A stretch of 64,000 bases of DNA. Source: Collimonas humicola. Its GTDB lineage: Bacteria > Pseudomonadota > Gammaproteobacteria > Burkholderiales > Burkholderiaceae_D. The stretch lies in contig NZ_JAGQEE010000001.1 of NCBI RefSeq assembly GCF_018304945.1, forward strand, positions 1,054,001 to 1,118,000. Reading direction: 5' to 3'. A model generated the notes under the pieces. The model saw only the letters and a list, made by a program, of their open reading frames with translations. It searched no databases and was not told the DNA's origin. This document shows positions 15,117 through 25,589 of the stretch, one piece after another (positions within the stretch are counted from its first letter, which is position 1; every line of letters starts with the position of its first letter). The translations under genes and the position numbers were made by a program.

Positions 15117-17722
15117 TTGCTGACCGCCCCCTTGAGACCGCCGCTGATCAGTGCAGCGGTATCGGTAAATGTGAAAATCGGCGCCAGGCCGCCCTTGCTC
15201 ACCAGGTAGCGCGCTTCCCACACCGGATCGAACTTGTCCTTGAAATTGCGCAAGCCGCGGAAATTGTAAAAGCGACCGCCATGCATGAACAGGATGCGGC
15301 CGAAGCGGTGCCAGCGCGAAGCCAGCTGATGGTCTTTCATGCCTGACATCGGCGCCATGCCCAGCCCGAAACGCTGGAAACCCTGTTCCTTGAAATGCAG
15401 CATCAGGCTGGAGAACAGGAAATCCATGGTGCCGGGCGGCGCATCCGGCAGTTGCCGCATCAGGTCGATAGCGGCCTCGACCCGCGACACATCCGGACAC
15501 ATGAGGCTGGCGAAAGCGATGATCTTCTGTGCACGGCGAATCACCGCGACCGGCTGGCGCAGGATATAAGCCTGGTCAAAGCCGCCCAGCGAAAAACCCT
15601 TTTCGCGCGTGTCCTGATCGGCCAGCCAGGCGTCCGAGACAGTCTTCAGTTCAGCCATCACGGACGACAGCTGCGCCGGTGCGACGATCTCGAAGCTCAA
15701 GCCCTCGCGCTCAGCGCGGTTGACGCCATGCCGCAGATTGGCGCGGCGCGGCCCTTGCAGGCTGAACTGGTCCAGCGGCACATAGGCTTCTTCGCCCAGC
15801 TTATAGACCCGCAGGCCGGCATCGAGATACAGCGGCAAGGATTGCGGCCGCACTTTGTAGAACGCGGCGCGGCCGCCGTAGCCGTCGGCCAGTTCGATAA
15901 AACGCCAGATCAATTCCGACCATTCCTGCTGCTCGCCGACCGGATCGGACAGCGCTACCCAGGAGCGATTGTGCTTGGCGTACATGATGAAGCTGTTGCC
16001 AGAGGCTGAAAACAGCAGGCTTTTATCGCCCATCAGCGCCAGGCAGGCATCCGCCGCCGGCTGCTTGCGCAGGATCCCGGCGGCGCGCTGCAGCTCCTCC
16101 TCGCCGGGACGCTCGGCGACGCCGGTGGAACGGCGGAACAGCTGCCACAGGCCGAGGCCGAGCGCCATGATCGCCACCACCATCAGGGTTCGCATCGAGC
16201 GCGGTGCGTAATCGTCAAAAGCGAATTGCCACCACATGCGGTCGGCAAAATCGATATCGCGATAGGCGAACAGCAGTATCCAGCCGCAAGCCGCCAGCAC
16301 GCAGGCGACCGCAATCAGCCAGCCCGGTTCAAAGGTCTGGGAAAACAGCGAGGAACGGCGGTCAAACTGCTTGCGTGAAATTACCAGCAGCGAAGCCAGC
16401 AGGAACAGTACGATGAATTCGTTCACCGCGATCCCCTTGGGGAGCGCCAGGATGCCGGCAATGATGGTCAGCACCAGCGACGCCCACCATGCCGCGTCTA
16501 GCCTGTGCAGCAGGCCGCGCGCCAGGAACAGCATCGCCAGTCCGGCCACGCTGCCGATCAGGTGCGAGGCCTCCACCACGAACAGCGGCACGTGCAGCCG
16601 CAGCAATTCCTCAGCATGGCGGGTGGCCGGCGTCACCCCGGATACCAGCAGCATGGTGCCGGTGACAAGGGTTAGCGCGGTCAGCAGCCAGGGCGACAAA
16701 CGCACCGCCGCGCGCGCCACCGGTGCGCCGGTGCCCGCGCGTATTTCAATCGCGGCGAGCAGGATCGTCGCCAGCAGCAAGGGCAATAGAAAATAGATGC
16801 TGCGGTAGAGCAGCAAGGCCGCGGCGATGCCGCTGGTCGGCGCGTGATTGGCGCAAGCCAGCAAAATCACCGCCTCGAACACGCCGACGCCGCCCGGCAC
16901 ATGGCTGATCACGCCGAGCGCCATGGCGATAGCGTAAAAAGCGACGAAAGTCGGCAGATCGATGACGCCGCCCGGCAGCAGGAACCATAAGGTAGCCGCG
17001 GCCGCGCTCAGGTCGACGGCCGAAATCAGCAGCTGGCGCAGCGCCAGCCCGACTTCCGGCAAGCGCAGGTTCCAGCGCCCGAACAGCATTACCTCGCGGC
17101 GCACTTTGCACAAGACCATGAACCCGGCCACGCCAAGCAGCAGCAGGCTCGCCAGCGCGCGCAGCAGCCAGCTCGGAATATGCGCCAGCGCCTCGATCTG
17201 CGGCGCGCCCCACAGGAGACCGAGCGCGCCGAAGGTACTCATGCCCAAGCCGAACGCGCTGGCATTGAAGGCGACCGCCTGCGCCACCTGGGATGCTTCA
17301 ACGCCGCTTGCCGTGTACAGGCGCATGCGTACCGTGCCGCCGGTCAGCACGCCGAGGCCGACCGTGTTGCCAAGCGCGTAAGCGATGAATGAAGTAAGGC
17401 CGATGGTGCTCCCTTTCACCTTGGCGCCGACGTAGCGCAAGCTGGAGACATCGTAGCCGGCCAGCGACAGGTAACTGACGGCGGTCGCCAGCACCGCCAG
17501 CAGCAGGTTGCTCACAGGGGTATGCCTGACCGCGTGGACAATGCTGCGGTAATGCACATCCGCCAGCAAGGCATGCAGCGACTTGAACACCAGCGCGCCG
17601 AGAATCAGCACCAGCAGCGCCGTGGCCCATGCACGCCAGCTGATGCCGGTCTTTTGCGCGGCGGCGGGATTCGCGCCGGCGATTGTCTTGTCTGTTTTTG
17701 ACGGGGAAGAATGACTTGCCAT
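15113..17722 (-). CDS. mprF: Bifunctional lysylphosphatidylglycerol synthetase/flippase
   Basis: 869 residues, the normal full length. The N-terminal two thirds hold about 13-14 membrane segments (flippase; FYAIAMALGVISHVPGGVGV is the conserved flippase motif). The C-terminal part, from about 560, is the cytosolic synthase domain (DUF2156; HGVNRAEREGLSFEIV, LGMAPMSGMKDHQLASRWHR) that transfers lysine or another amino acid from aminoacyl-tRNA to phosphatidylglycerol. The product lowers net negative charge and protects against cationic peptides and acid. First gene of a two-gene operon with acvB. The upstream tRNA-Ser is separate. Confidence 0.92.
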   Translation of the reverse strand: MASHSSPSKTDKTIAGANPAAAQKTGISWRAWATALLVLILGALVFKSLHALLADVHYRSIVHAVRHTPVSNLLLAVLATAVSYLSLAGYDVSSLRYVGAKVKGSTIGLTSFIAYALGNTVGLGVLTGGTVRMRLYTASGVEASQVAQAVAFNASAFGLGMSTFGALGLLWGAPQIEALAHIPSWLLRALASLLLLGVAGFMVLCKVRREVMLFGRWNLRLPEVGLALRQLLISAVDLSAAAATLWFLLPGGVIDLPTFVAFYAIAMALGVISHVPGGVGVFEAVILLACANHAPTSGIAAALLLYRSIYFLLPLLLATILLAAIEIRAGTGAPVARAAVRLSPWLLTALTLVTGTMLLVSGVTPATRHAEELLRLHVPLFVVEASHLIGSVAGLAMLFLARGLLHRLDAAWWASLVLTIIAGILALPKGIAVNEFIVLFLLASLLVISRKQFDRRSSLFSQTFEPGWLIAVACVLAACGWILLFAYRDIDFADRMWWQFAFDDYAPRSMRTLMVVAIMALGLGLWQLFRRSTGVAERPGEEELQRAAGILRKQPAADACLALMGDKSLLFSASGNSFIMYAKHNRSWVALSDPVGEQQEWSELIWRFIELADGYGGRAAFYKVRPQSLPLYLDAGLRVYKLGEEAYVPLDQFSLQGPRRANLRHGVNRAEREGLSFEIVAPAQLSSVMAELKTVSDAWLADQDTREKGFSLGGFDQAYILRQPVAVIRRAQKIIAFASLMCPDVSRVEAAIDLMRQLPDAPPGTMDFLFSSLMLHFKEQGFQRFGLGMAPMSGMKDHQLASRWHRFGRILFMHGGRFYNFRGLRNFKDKFDPVWEARYLVSKGGLAPIFTFTDTAALISGGLKGAVSK

Positions 17723-17854
17723 GTGACCTTAATTAATCCGTCCACGCCTCGGGCACGGAAAGCGGAAGTTGCTTAACCACCTGGTAAGAGCCAGTTTACA
17801 AAGCAAGGTTCGTGACGGCAAGTAATAAACCGGCAAAGAAATTGCGGGCGGAAA

Positions 17855-17895
17855 CAAAAAAACCGCTCCAGCACGAGGCTGGGAGCGGCTTTTTG
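17855..17895. terminator. Bidirectional intrinsic terminator after tRNA-Ser
   Basis: Stem ACCGCTCC / GGAGCGGC[T] with an A-run on the left and TTTTT on the right, so it can stop transcription in both directions. It lies 31 bp downstream of the tRNA-Ser 3' end on the minus strand. Confidence 0.8.
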
Positions 17896-17925
17896 TACGT
17901 TCCGGAATGAACCGCAACATGTTCT

Positions 17926-18019
17926 TGGAGGAGGCGGTGGGAGTCGAACCCACGATACAGGTTTAAGCCCGTATGCTTCCTTAGCAGGGAAGTGCCTTCG
18001 ACCACTCGGCCACGCCTCC
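17926..18019 (-). tRNA. tRNA-Ser (GCU anticodon)
   Basis: 94-nt minus-strand gene. Acceptor GGAGGCG / CGCCTCC, D-arm GCCGAGTGGTCGAAGGC, anticodon stem-loop CTTCCCTGCTAAGGAAG with GCT (17983-17985 on the plus strand reads agc), long class II variable arm (ATACGGGCTTAAACCTGTAT), T-arm GTGGG TTCGACT CCCAC, and an encoded CCA. The discriminator base reads U rather than the G usual for bacterial tRNA-Ser. The AGY codon reader is required in the cell. Confidence 0.93.
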
Positions 18020-18149
18020 AAGCTTAAACGGCTTTTAGCAACGCCGCGTTAAGGACACGAATAATAACTTTTCATAGGGCATCGGTCAATAACGCTATGC
18101 CAAATTAACAGTTTTTTTTGAAAATTTTTTGAAAACCCGCTGAAAACCT

Positions 18150-18185
18150 GCTGCGCCGGCCGGCCCCGGGCCAAATCAGCGCAGC
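18150..18185 (-). terminator. Possible terminator downstream of lysC
   Basis: Stem GCTGCGC / GCGCAGC with a GC-rich interior (GGCC...GGCC), followed on the minus strand by AGGTTTTC and further T-rich sequence. The T-tract is interrupted, so this may be a weak or Rho-assisted site. Confidence 0.4.
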
Positions 18186-18227
18186 GGGACCGCGGTTTTG
18201 AGAGATTTGCGCCGAATCAGGCGCTTA

Positions 18228-18710
18228 TCAGGCGCTTTCCAGGCCAAAAGCCTTGTGCAGGGCGCGTACCGCCAGCTCCATGTACTTCTCGTCGATCAGC
18301 ACCGAGATCTTGATTTCAGAAGTCGAGATCATCTGGATATTGATGCCCTCTTCCGACAAGGTACGGAACATTTGCGAAGCGATGCCGACATGGCTCCGCA
18401 TGCCGACGCCAACCACCGACACCTTGGACACCTTGGCGTCGCCGGTGATGCTGGCTGCGCCGACATGGGTCTTGACCTTCTCGTTGAGCACATCCATGGC
18501 CTTGGTGTATTCGCCGCGCGGCACGGTAAAGGTAAAGTCGGTCTTGCCATCCACCGACTGGTTCTGGATGATCATGTCGACTTCGATATTGGCATCGGCG
18601 ACAGCGCCCAGGATCTGGTAGGCGATGCCAGGACGGTCAGGGACGCCGAGCACGGTAATCTTGGTCTCGTCGCGATTAAACGCGATGCCGGTAATGGTGG
18701 CTTGTTCCAT
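18228..18710 (-). other. Possible internal start giving an aspartokinase beta subunit
   Basis: In frame within lysC, AGGAAG lies 8 nt before ATG 18710 ([11 protein letters not shown]). This is the same position at which Bacillus and Corynebacterium lysC genes start a separate beta subunit (ACT domains only) that assembles as alpha2-beta2. The product here would be 160 residues. Confidence 0.4.
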
Positions 18711-19478
18711 CTTGGTATCTTCCTCAAACGAAATCAGGGTGCCGGAAATTGCTTCTTCTTCCAATGGCATTAATGGGTCGGTCAGCGACGACAGCACGCG
18801 GGTCGGCATCTTGTAGTTGCCGGCGAATTCGACCGAGCGAATCTGCAGCACTTTAGAACCCAGCGACGCCATCTCCAGCATTTCTTCAAAGGTCACCGTC
18901 TTCAGGCGGCGCGCATCGGAGACGACGCGCGGGTCGGTGGTGTAGACGCCGTCGACGTCGGTGTAAATCAGGCATTCCGCCGCCTGCAGGGCAGCCGCCA
19001 CTGCTACCGCGGAAGTGTCGGAACCGCCGCGGCCCAGGGTGGTGATGTTGCCGTGCTCGTCGACGCCCTGGAAACCGGTGATGATCACGACTTTGCCGGC
19101 ATCCAGGTCTTGCCGCACCTTGGTGTCGTCAATCGACCGGATGCGCGCCTTGGTATGGGCCGAATCGGTCTTGATCGCGACTTGCCAGCCGGCGTAGGAC
19201 ACCGCTTGCTTGCCGATCGCTTGCAAGGCCATCGCCAGCAGGGCTACCGAAGCCTGCTCGCCGGTGGAGGCCAGCATATCGAGTTCGCGCGGATCGGGCT
19301 GGGCGCTGATTTCCTTGGCCAGGCCCAGGAGGCGGTTGGTTTCACCGGACATCGCGGAAGGCACCACGACGATTTGGTGGCCGGCGTCATGCCATTTGGC
19401 GACGCGCTTGGCGACATTCTTGATGCGCTCGGTCGAGCCCATCGAAGTGCCGCCGTATTTGTGGACGATTAAAGCCAT
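18228..19478 (-). CDS. lysC: Aspartate kinase
   Basis: 416 residues, the monofunctional size. N-terminal amino-acid kinase domain begins with KYGGTSMG (7-14) and includes [10 protein letters not shown] and [18 protein letters not shown] (nucleotide/aspartate site). Residues about 265-416 are two ACT domains ([32 protein letters not shown]) that sense lysine/threonine. It catalyses phosphorylation of L-aspartate, the first step to lysine, threonine and methionine. Next to tilS in reverse order, as in other Oxalobacteraceae, but separated by about 120 bp, so it has its own promoter. Contains a likely internal start at 18710 (see separate entry). Confidence 0.95.
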   Translation of the reverse strand: MALIVHKYGGTSMGSTERIKNVAKRVAKWHDAGHQIVVVPSAMSGETNRLLGLAKEISAQPDPRELDMLASTGEQASVALLAMALQAIGKQAVSYAGWQVAIKTDSAHTKARIRSIDDTKVRQDLDAGKVVIITGFQGVDEHGNITTLGRGGSDTSAVAVAAALQAAECLIYTDVDGVYTTDPRVVSDARRLKTVTFEEMLEMASLGSKVLQIRSVEFAGNYKMPTRVLSSLTDPLMPLEEEAISGTLISFEEDTKMEQATITGIAFNRDETKITVLGVPDRPGIAYQILGAVADANIEVDMIIQNQSVDGKTDFTFTVPRGEYTKAMDVLNEKVKTHVGAASITGDAKVSKVSVVGVGMRSHVGIASQMFRTLSEEGINIQMISTSEIKISVLIDEKYMELAVRALHKAFGLESA

Positions 19479-19600
19479 AGGGTGTGTTTTGGGTGCGGGA
19501 AGCGGACTTAGTGCAAGAAAAATAAAAAATCAACCCTTTAATGTACCCGCAACAGCCCATTATGACAAGTGGATTACTGGCCAGAAATTACAGATAACGC

Positions 19601-21022
19601 TTATGCGTCAAATCGAATATCTTGACTCAGCGGCAACACGTCCGACTGCCAGCGCAGGGCGATGCGCAGGCCGGGCTCGGTCGCCAGCACGTGGCAATCG
19701 AAGCCGATGCCGGCCGCAAACACCATCTGCTTGCCGCTGCGCACCAGCGGCAGCCGCTCGCGCTCCCAAGGCGGCACGTCAAAGGCCTGGTAGTGGTATT
19801 TCACGCTTTTGGTGGGCCGGTTGAACGCCAGCTTGAGCTTTTCGCCGCCGCTGCGGAATTGTATCTGCAAAGCTTGCTGGCGCAGCCAGTCGGCGCCCAC
19901 GCCCTGCTCCGCCGGCTCGAAATGCATGACGCCGCCGAATGCCGGAAAGGCGATTTCGGCTTCCCCATTCCAGCGAAAATCCTGCGGCTCGATTTCGGAA
20001 CGGTCGACATCGTCGCGCGGCGTCAAGAACACGCGGTTGCGGTGACGCCGGATATGGCAATCCGGATGGGTCACGCACAGCTGGGCATCGGCTTTCGCTT
20101 CCAGCAGCTGCTGCCGCATTTCGCTCAGCCAGGCGCTGGAGGGCATGCGCAGATGGTGCAGGCCGAACCAGTAGCGCAGCAGGTTATCGATCCGTTCCGG
20201 ATTGAGCAGGCGCAGCTGATCCATATTGAGGCAGGCGCCGTCGGCGCACAGCGCCATGTCTTGCGCCGCCAGCGCGACCAGCAGTTTTTGCGTGGTCTGC
20301 ATATGGCCGGCGCTGCGCGAGAAGCGCTCCTGGAAGCCAGGAAAATACTGCGCCAGCACCGGCATCACCTGCTGGCGCAAGGCATTGCGGGCGTAGCGCG
20401 GATCGTGATTGGATTCGTCTTCGACATAGGTCAGCTGCTGGGCCGCGGCATACTGCTCCATTGCCGCACGCGATACTTTCAGCAGCGGGCGCACCATCAG
20501 CAAGCTGGCGTCGCCGAGCAGGCTGGGCGCTGTATTCCAGCTGTCCATGCCCGACAGGCCGGCCGCGCCGGAGCCGCGCAACAGTTGCAGCAGCACAGTC
20601 TCTGCCTGGTCGTCCAGATGATGCGCGGTCAGCAGCAGCGACGCCTGATGCAGGCGGCACAAGTCGCCCAGCGCCGCATAGCGGCTGTTGCGGGCGGCTT
20701 CTTCCACGCCGCTCTTTTCGGCGTCGCGCAGCTCGATGCGCCGGGCATGGAATTCAACGCCCAGCTGCGCGCAGGTCTCGGCGCAATGGATTTGCCACCG
20801 GTCTGCGTTCGGGCTGATGCCGTGATGGATATGAAACGCCAGCAGCTTGGCGCCATGGCTGGCGGCATAGCGCGCCGCCGCATGCAGCAAGACTGTGGAA
20901 TCGAGACCGCCGCTATAAGCGATCGCCAGCCGGACCGGCGCCGGCGAAACAGCGGCGCCGGCCAGCGCCGCCAGTGTATTTTCTAAGTACGCATCGATAC
21001 TTGGTGAGTGAGGATTTGACAC
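19601..21022 (-). CDS. tilS: tRNA(Ile) lysidine synthetase
   Basis: 473 residues. The PP-loop motif SGGLDST sits at 37-43, followed by [14 protein letters not shown] and [20 protein letters not shown], the N-type ATP pyrophosphatase core. A C-terminal TilS domain recognises tRNA-Ile2; it is followed by a short tail ([11 protein letters not shown]). The enzyme ligates lysine to C34 of tRNA-Ile(CAU), changing it to read AUA, and is essential. Starts 2 bp after accA stops, so the two are co-transcribed. Confidence 0.93.
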   Translation of the reverse strand: MSNPHSPSIDAYLENTLAALAGAAVSPAPVRLAIAYSGGLDSTVLLHAAARYAASHGAKLLAFHIHHGISPNADRWQIHCAETCAQLGVEFHARRIELRDAEKSGVEEAARNSRYAALGDLCRLHQASLLLTAHHLDDQAETVLLQLLRGSGAAGLSGMDSWNTAPSLLGDASLLMVRPLLKVSRAAMEQYAAAQQLTYVEDESNHDPRYARNALRQQVMPVLAQYFPGFQERFSRSAGHMQTTQKLLVALAAQDMALCADGACLNMDQLRLLNPERIDNLLRYWFGLHHLRMPSSAWLSEMRQQLLEAKADAQLCVTHPDCHIRRHRNRVFLTPRDDVDRSEIEPQDFRWNGEAEIAFPAFGGVMHFEPAEQGVGADWLRQQALQIQFRSGGEKLKLAFNRPTKSVKYHYQAFDVPPWERERLPLVRSGKQMVFAAGIGFDCHVLATEPGLRIALRWQSDVLPLSQDIRFDA

Positions 21023-21024
21023 GC

Positions 21025-21999
21025 CTATTCTGTAGCCAGTACTTCCTTGAATTTACCGTAGCTCATCAGTTTTTCATGGCGCGCATTCAGCAAATCCTTG
21101 GTCTTGACGCCCTGGAACTGGCGCAAAGTGTCGGCCAGCGCGCGCTTCAGCAGCGAAGCCATCTGCTTCGGATCGCGATGGGCGCCGCCTAGCGGTTCGC
21201 TGACGATCTTGTCGATCAGGCCGACCGCTTTCAGGCGGTGCGCCGTCAGGCCCAGCGCGTCGGCGGCATCGGCTGCGCGCTCGGCGGTCTTCCACAGGAT
21301 GGAGGCGCAGCCTTCCGGCGAAATCACCGAATAAGTCGCGTACTGCAGCATCAACACCGCATCGCCGACGGCAATCGCCAATGCGCCGCCGGAACCGCCT
21401 TCGCCGATGATGGTGGCGATCAGCGGCACTTTCAGTTCCGCCATGGCGTACAGGTTATGGCCGATCGCTTCCGACTGGCCGCGCTCTTCAGCATCGATGC
21501 CGGGGAAAGCGCCGGGAGTATCGACAAAAGTAAAGATCGGCAAACCGAATTTTTCCGCGACCTTCATCAGGCGCAGGGCTTTGCGATAGCCTTCCGGTTT
21601 CGGCATGCCGAAGTTGCGCAAGGCGCGCTCCTTGGTGTCTCGTCCCTTCTGATGGCCGATCACCATGCAAGACTGGCCGTTGAAGCGGGCCAGGCCGCCG
21701 ACGATGGACTGGTCATCGGCATAAGTGCGGTCGCCGTGCAGCTCATGGAAATCCGTGAAAATTTCATTCACGTAATCCATGGTGTAGGGACGTTGCGGGT
21801 GGCGCGAAATCTGCGATACCTGCCATGGCGTCAGCTTGGCGTAGATATCCTTGGTCAGCTGCTGGCTTTTCTTGGACAAGCGGTCGATTTCTTCCGAAAT
21901 ATCCACGGCCGAATCGTCCTGGACGAAACGCAGCTCTTCGATCTTGGCGTCCAGCTCGGCGATCGGTTGCTCGAAACCTAGAAATGTTGTTTTGCTCAT
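21025..21999 (-). CDS. accA: Acetyl-CoA carboxylase carboxyltransferase subunit alpha
   Basis: 324 residues, standard length. N-terminal helix ([20 protein letters not shown]), then the crotonase-like fold with [35 protein letters not shown], and the oxyanion loop [20 protein letters not shown]. With AccD it transfers the carboxyl group from biotin to acetyl-CoA to give malonyl-CoA for fatty-acid synthesis. Upstream partner of tilS; follows the glycosylase gene by about 100 bp. Confidence 0.95.
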   Translation of the reverse strand: MSKTTFLGFEQPIAELDAKIEELRFVQDDSAVDISEEIDRLSKKSQQLTKDIYAKLTPWQVSQISRHPQRPYTMDYVNEIFTDFHELHGDRTYADDQSIVGGLARFNGQSCMVIGHQKGRDTKERALRNFGMPKPEGYRKALRLMKVAEKFGLPIFTFVDTPGAFPGIDAEERGQSEAIGHNLYAMAELKVPLIATIIGEGGSGGALAIAVGDAVLMLQYATYSVISPEGCASILWKTAERAADAADALGLTAHRLKAVGLIDKIVSEPLGGAHRDPKQMASLLKRALADTLRQFQGVKTKDLLNARHEKLMSYGKFKEVLATE

Positions 22000-22101
22000 A
22001 TTGTTCCCTTTATTAATTCGTCATTGCCGATTTGCTGCCGGCCAAATCAGAATCAGAATAAGTTATAGCCCGGCCACGACCTGGTCCGATTAGTTGCCTA
22101 T

Positions 22102-22767
22102 TTACTCAGTAGCGACTTGATATTCTGTTGATACCGGATCCAGACTACGCCACAAATACCATGTTGCCACAGTACGCCAGGGCTCCCAATTTGCCGACAC
22201 TTCGCGCGCATCGCTGCGCGAAACCGGCTCGCCTGAAAAATAATTGACACTGATGCCTTTGAGCAAGCCCGGATCATCCAGGGGCAAAATATTGGGCCGG
22301 AGCAAATTAAATATCAAAAACATCTCCGCTGTCCAGCGTCCGATGCCGCGGATTTGCGTCAGATCCGCAATCACGGCCTCGTCTTCCATCTCTTGCCATT
22401 GCTCGGCATCGACCCGCTTTGCCTTGAAATGCTCGGCCAGGTCAAGAATATAGTCTGCTTTACGTTTCGATAATCCGCAAGCTGCTAATTGTTCGGGGCC
22501 TGCTTTCAAAACCTGGGCCGGGGTAGTCTTGGGACAGACCTGCAGAAATTTTTGCCATACCTGCTCCGCTGCCTTGACCGTGATCTGCTGACCGACTACC
22601 GAACGCGCCAGCGTGGTAAACGCTTCGCCGCGGCCGACCAGGTGCAGATCGCCAAACTGAGGAATCAGCTTACGCATGATACGGTCACGCTTCATCAACT
22701 CGTTTTTCGCATCTTCCCAATACGCAGGCACAAAAAAAGAGGAGTCGACAGCTATCGTTTTTTGCAT
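22102..22767 (-). CDS. HhH-GPD DNA-3-methyladenine glycosylase (AlkA type)
   Basis: 221 residues. Helix-hairpin-helix region at LTQIRGIGRWTAEMFLIF followed by the catalytic aspartate segment LPLDDPGLLKGI, the signature of AlkA/MagIII glycosylases. No FeS cluster cysteines. It removes alkylated purines from DNA at the start of base-excision repair. Starts 4 bp after cysS stops, in the conserved cysS-glycosylase-accA-tilS row. Confidence 0.88.
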   Translation of the reverse strand: MQKTIAVDSSFFVPAYWEDAKNELMKRDRIMRKLIPQFGDLHLVGRGEAFTTLARSVVGQQITVKAAEQVWQKFLQVCPKTTPAQVLKAGPEQLAACGLSKRKADYILDLAEHFKAKRVDAEQWQEMEDEAVIADLTQIRGIGRWTAEMFLIFNLLRPNILPLDDPGLLKGISVNYFSGEPVSRSDAREVSANWEPWRTVATWYLWRSLDPVSTEYQVATE

Positions 22768-22771
22768 ACGT

Positions 22772-24193
22772 TTACGCCCTTCGCCATTCGGTGAGACCGC
22801 CGGGCTTATCTTCCAGCAAAATGCCTTCGGCCAGCAAATCCTTGCGGATCTGGTCTGCCGCAGAAAAATCCCTGGCTATTTTTGCTGCTTGACGAGCTTG
22901 AATTTTGAGTAGGATATCTTGCTCCGACAACGCCGCTTGCGCAATGCCATTTCCGTCAATTTCGCTGCCCGCCAGGGCGCGGCCCTTCAAAAAATCTTCC
23001 GGCGCGCGCTGCAGCAGGCCAAGTGCGCCGGCCAGCTTTTTCAGCTGACGGGCGGCGGCGGCGGACTTGCTTTTGTTGACTTCATTGGCCAGGTCGAACA
23101 AGCCGGAAATCGCCATCGGCGTGTTGAAATCGTCATTCATGGCGGCAGCCAGGCGCTGCGCATGCGCCTCGCTCCAGTCCAGCGGCAAGTCGTCCGCCGC
23201 CACTTCCTTCAAGGCGGTATAGAGACGGGTCAGGCTTTGCTTGGCGTCGTCCAGGTTGGTATCGGCATAATTCAGCGGGCTGCGGTAATGTGCGCGCAGG
23301 ATGAAAAAGCGCACCACTTCGGCGTCGTATTTTTTTAAGACGTCGCGGATCGTGAAAAAATTTCCCAGCGACTTGGACATCTTTTCATTGTCGATGCGGA
23401 CAAAGCCATTGTGCATCCAGTAATTGACGAACTGGTGGCCATGCGCACCTTCCGATTGCGCGATTTCATTTTCATGATGCGGGAACTGCAGGTCTTGGCC
23501 GCCGCCGTGGATGTCGAACTGCTCGCCCAGCAATTGCTCGGCCATCGCAGAGCATTCTATGTGCCACCCCGGCCGCCCTTGGCCCCAGCGCGAGGTCCAT
23601 TTGACTTCTTCAGGCTCGCTGGCCTTGGCGGCCTTCCACAGCACGAAATCGAGCGGATCGCGTTTGCCGACGTTGACGTCGACCCGCTCGCCGGCACGCA
23701 AGTCATCCAGCGACTTGCCCGACAGCTTGCCGTAGCCGCTGAAGTCGCGCACCGAATAATTGACGTCGCCGTCGCTGCCCTGATAGGCCAGGCCTTTGTG
23801 TTCCAGTCTTTCGATCAAAGCCAGCATCTGCGGCACGAATGCTGTGGCGCGCGGCTCGTGATCCGGCTTTTGCACGCCCAGCGCCGCCGCGTCTTCATCC
23901 ATGGCCTGGATGAAACGGCCGGTCAGCTGCGAGATGGTTTCGCCGTTTTCCACGGCGCGCTTGATGATCTTGTCGTCGATATCGGTGATATTGCGCACAT
24001 AAGTGACCTCAAAGCCCGACTGCCGCAACCAGCGCTGCACCATGTCGAACACCACCATCACGCGGCCGTGGCCAAGATGGCAATAGTCGTAAACCGTCAT
24101 GCCGCATACATACATGCGGACTTTGCCCGCTTCGATCGGAGAAAACGGCTGCTTCTCACGCGCCAGCGTGTTATATATTTTCAGGTCGCTCAT
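22772..24193 (-). CDS. cysS: Cysteinyl-tRNA synthetase
   Basis: 473 residues, about the normal length. Class I signature HLGH in [15 protein letters not shown] with the zinc-binding cysteine, zinc ligands later at [14 protein letters not shown] and [14 protein letters not shown], and [11 protein letters not shown]-terminal helical and DALR-like tail follows. Charges tRNA-Cys. Divergent from ppiA across a 237-bp gap where I saw no unambiguous promoter. Confidence 0.96.
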   Translation of the reverse strand: MSDLKIYNTLAREKQPFSPIEAGKVRMYVCGMTVYDYCHLGHGRVMVVFDMVQRWLRQSGFEVTYVRNITDIDDKIIKRAVENGETISQLTGRFIQAMDEDAAALGVQKPDHEPRATAFVPQMLALIERLEHKGLAYQGSDGDVNYSVRDFSGYGKLSGKSLDDLRAGERVDVNVGKRDPLDFVLWKAAKASEPEEVKWTSRWGQGRPGWHIECSAMAEQLLGEQFDIHGGGQDLQFPHHENEIAQSEGAHGHQFVNYWMHNGFVRIDNEKMSKSLGNFFTIRDVLKKYDAEVVRFFILRAHYRSPLNYADTNLDDAKQSLTRLYTALKEVAADDLPLDWSEAHAQRLAAAMNDDFNTPMAISGLFDLANEVNKSKSAAAARQLKKLAGALGLLQRAPEDFLKGRALAGSEIDGNGIAQAALSEQDILLKIQARQAAKIARDFSAADQIRKDLLAEGILLEDKPGGLTEWRRA

Positions 24194-24430
24194 GGGAAGT
24201 TACGGCTCAGGTACAGAAATAAGGCAAGGAAATAAGCACAGAAATATTGCACGCCGTTCCACGCATCCACGCACTTTCCGTGCGCGACGCCAATACAACA
24301 AGGCCGTCAAAACTCTTTTGCAGTGTTTAGTTTGATAAAATGTTGCTTTTCGCCGCAGTATATCATTACTGAAAAGCGAAAATGCAGCACATGGATTACG
24401 AACACGGCACCCCTTACATGAAGGATTTTT

Positions 24431-25021
24431 ATGACCGCACCTCTTGGTTTGTCCCGTCGCAAGTTCACTTTGGCATTGGCATCGGCGTTAACTGCCGTCA
24501 CTTTTGCAGCTAGCCCATCGCTTGCCAGCGCTGCCGACAAGCCGCATGTTCTGTTGAAAACCAACATGGGCGACATCGTCATCGAACTGAATCCGGAAAA
24601 AGCGCCGAAGACAGTCAAGAACTTTCTGGGCTACGTCAACAGCGGGCATTATAACGGCACGATTTTCCACCGCGTGATCGACAGTTTCATGATCCAGGGC
24701 GGCGGCATGAGCAAGGACATGGTCGAGAAACCGGCTCCCAACAAGGTCGAGAACGAAGCCAAGAACGGCCTCAAGAACGTTCCTTACAGCGTCGCCATGG
24801 CGCGCACCGCTGACCCGCAGTCGGCCGGCGCGCAGTTCTTCATCAATGTGAACAACAATGAATTCCTCAACTATCCTGGCCGCGACGGCTGGGGCTATGC
24901 GGTATTCGGCCAGGTCATCAAGGGCATGAACGTGGTCGACAAGATCAAGAAAGTGAAGACCGCCTACCAGGACGTGCCGACCACGCCGGTGATCATCGAA
25001 TCGGCCACCGTCACCAAATAA
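24431..25021 (+). CDS. ppiA: Periplasmic peptidyl-prolyl isomerase (cyclophilin)
   Basis: 196 residues with a signal peptide ([18 protein letters not shown]). The cyclophilin core follows ([52 protein letters not shown]). It catalyses cis-trans proline isomerisation in the periplasm. Followed 47 bp later by the cytoplasmic paralogue ppiB and then lpxH, so a three-gene operon is likely. Confidence 0.9.
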   Translation: MTAPLGLSRRKFTLALASALTAVTFAASPSLASAADKPHVLLKTNMGDIVIELNPEKAPKTVKNFLGYVNSGHYNGTIFHRVIDSFMIQGGGMSKDMVEKPAPNKVENEAKNGLKNVPYSVAMARTADPQSAGAQFFINVNNNEFLNYPGRDGWGYAVFGQVIKGMNVVDKIKKVKTAYQDVPTTPVIIESATVTK

Positions 25022-25068
25022 TATTTATTCTCTATCAATCCACACACCAACCACTAATAGGAAATACC

Positions 25069-25560
25069 ATGGCTGTCATCCTCACCACCAACCACGGCAA
25101 GATCAAGATCGAACTGGATGCTGAAAAAGCGCCGAAGAGCGTCGAAAACTTCCTGGCCTATGTCAACGCCGGCCATTACAACGGCACGATTTTCCACCGC
25201 GTGATTCCCGGTTTCATGGTGCAAGGCGGCGGCTTCGAGCCAGGCATGAAGCAAAAGCCGACTAACGACCCTGTCGAAAACGAAGCCAAGAACGGTCTCA
25301 AGAACGAGCCTTACACCCTGGCCATGGCACGTACTTCGGCGCCGCATTCCGCTTCGGCGCAGTTCTTCATCAACGTCAAGAACAACAGCTTCCTCGACTA
25401 TCCAGGCCAGGACGGCTGGGGCTATTGTGTTTTCGGCAAAGTAGTCGAAGGCACCGATGTCGTTGATGCCATCGAAAAAGTCAAGACCACGCGCAGCGGC
25501 ATGTTTGCCGACGTCCCGGAAACCGATGTCATCATCGAAAAAGCTGAAGTAGTCGCTTAA
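25069..25560 (+). CDS. ppiB: Cytoplasmic peptidyl-prolyl isomerase B
   Basis: 163 residues without a signal peptide; AGGAAATACC just upstream. Nearly co-linear with ppiA over the core (IKIELDAEKAPKSVENFLAY, FHRVIPGFMVQGGGFEPGMK, SAQFFINVKNNSFLDY). Cyclophilin-type isomerase of the cytoplasm. The pair probably arose by duplication; codon-level similarity is high in places. Confidence 0.93.
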   Translation: MAVILTTNHGKIKIELDAEKAPKSVENFLAYVNAGHYNGTIFHRVIPGFMVQGGGFEPGMKQKPTNDPVENEAKNGLKNEPYTLAMARTSAPHSASAQFFINVKNNSFLDYPGQDGWGYCVFGKVVEGTDVVDAIEKVKTTRSGMFADVPETDVIIEKAEVVA

Positions 25561-25589
25561 TAGCACCATTCCAAGCCTCAAGCCCTTTC

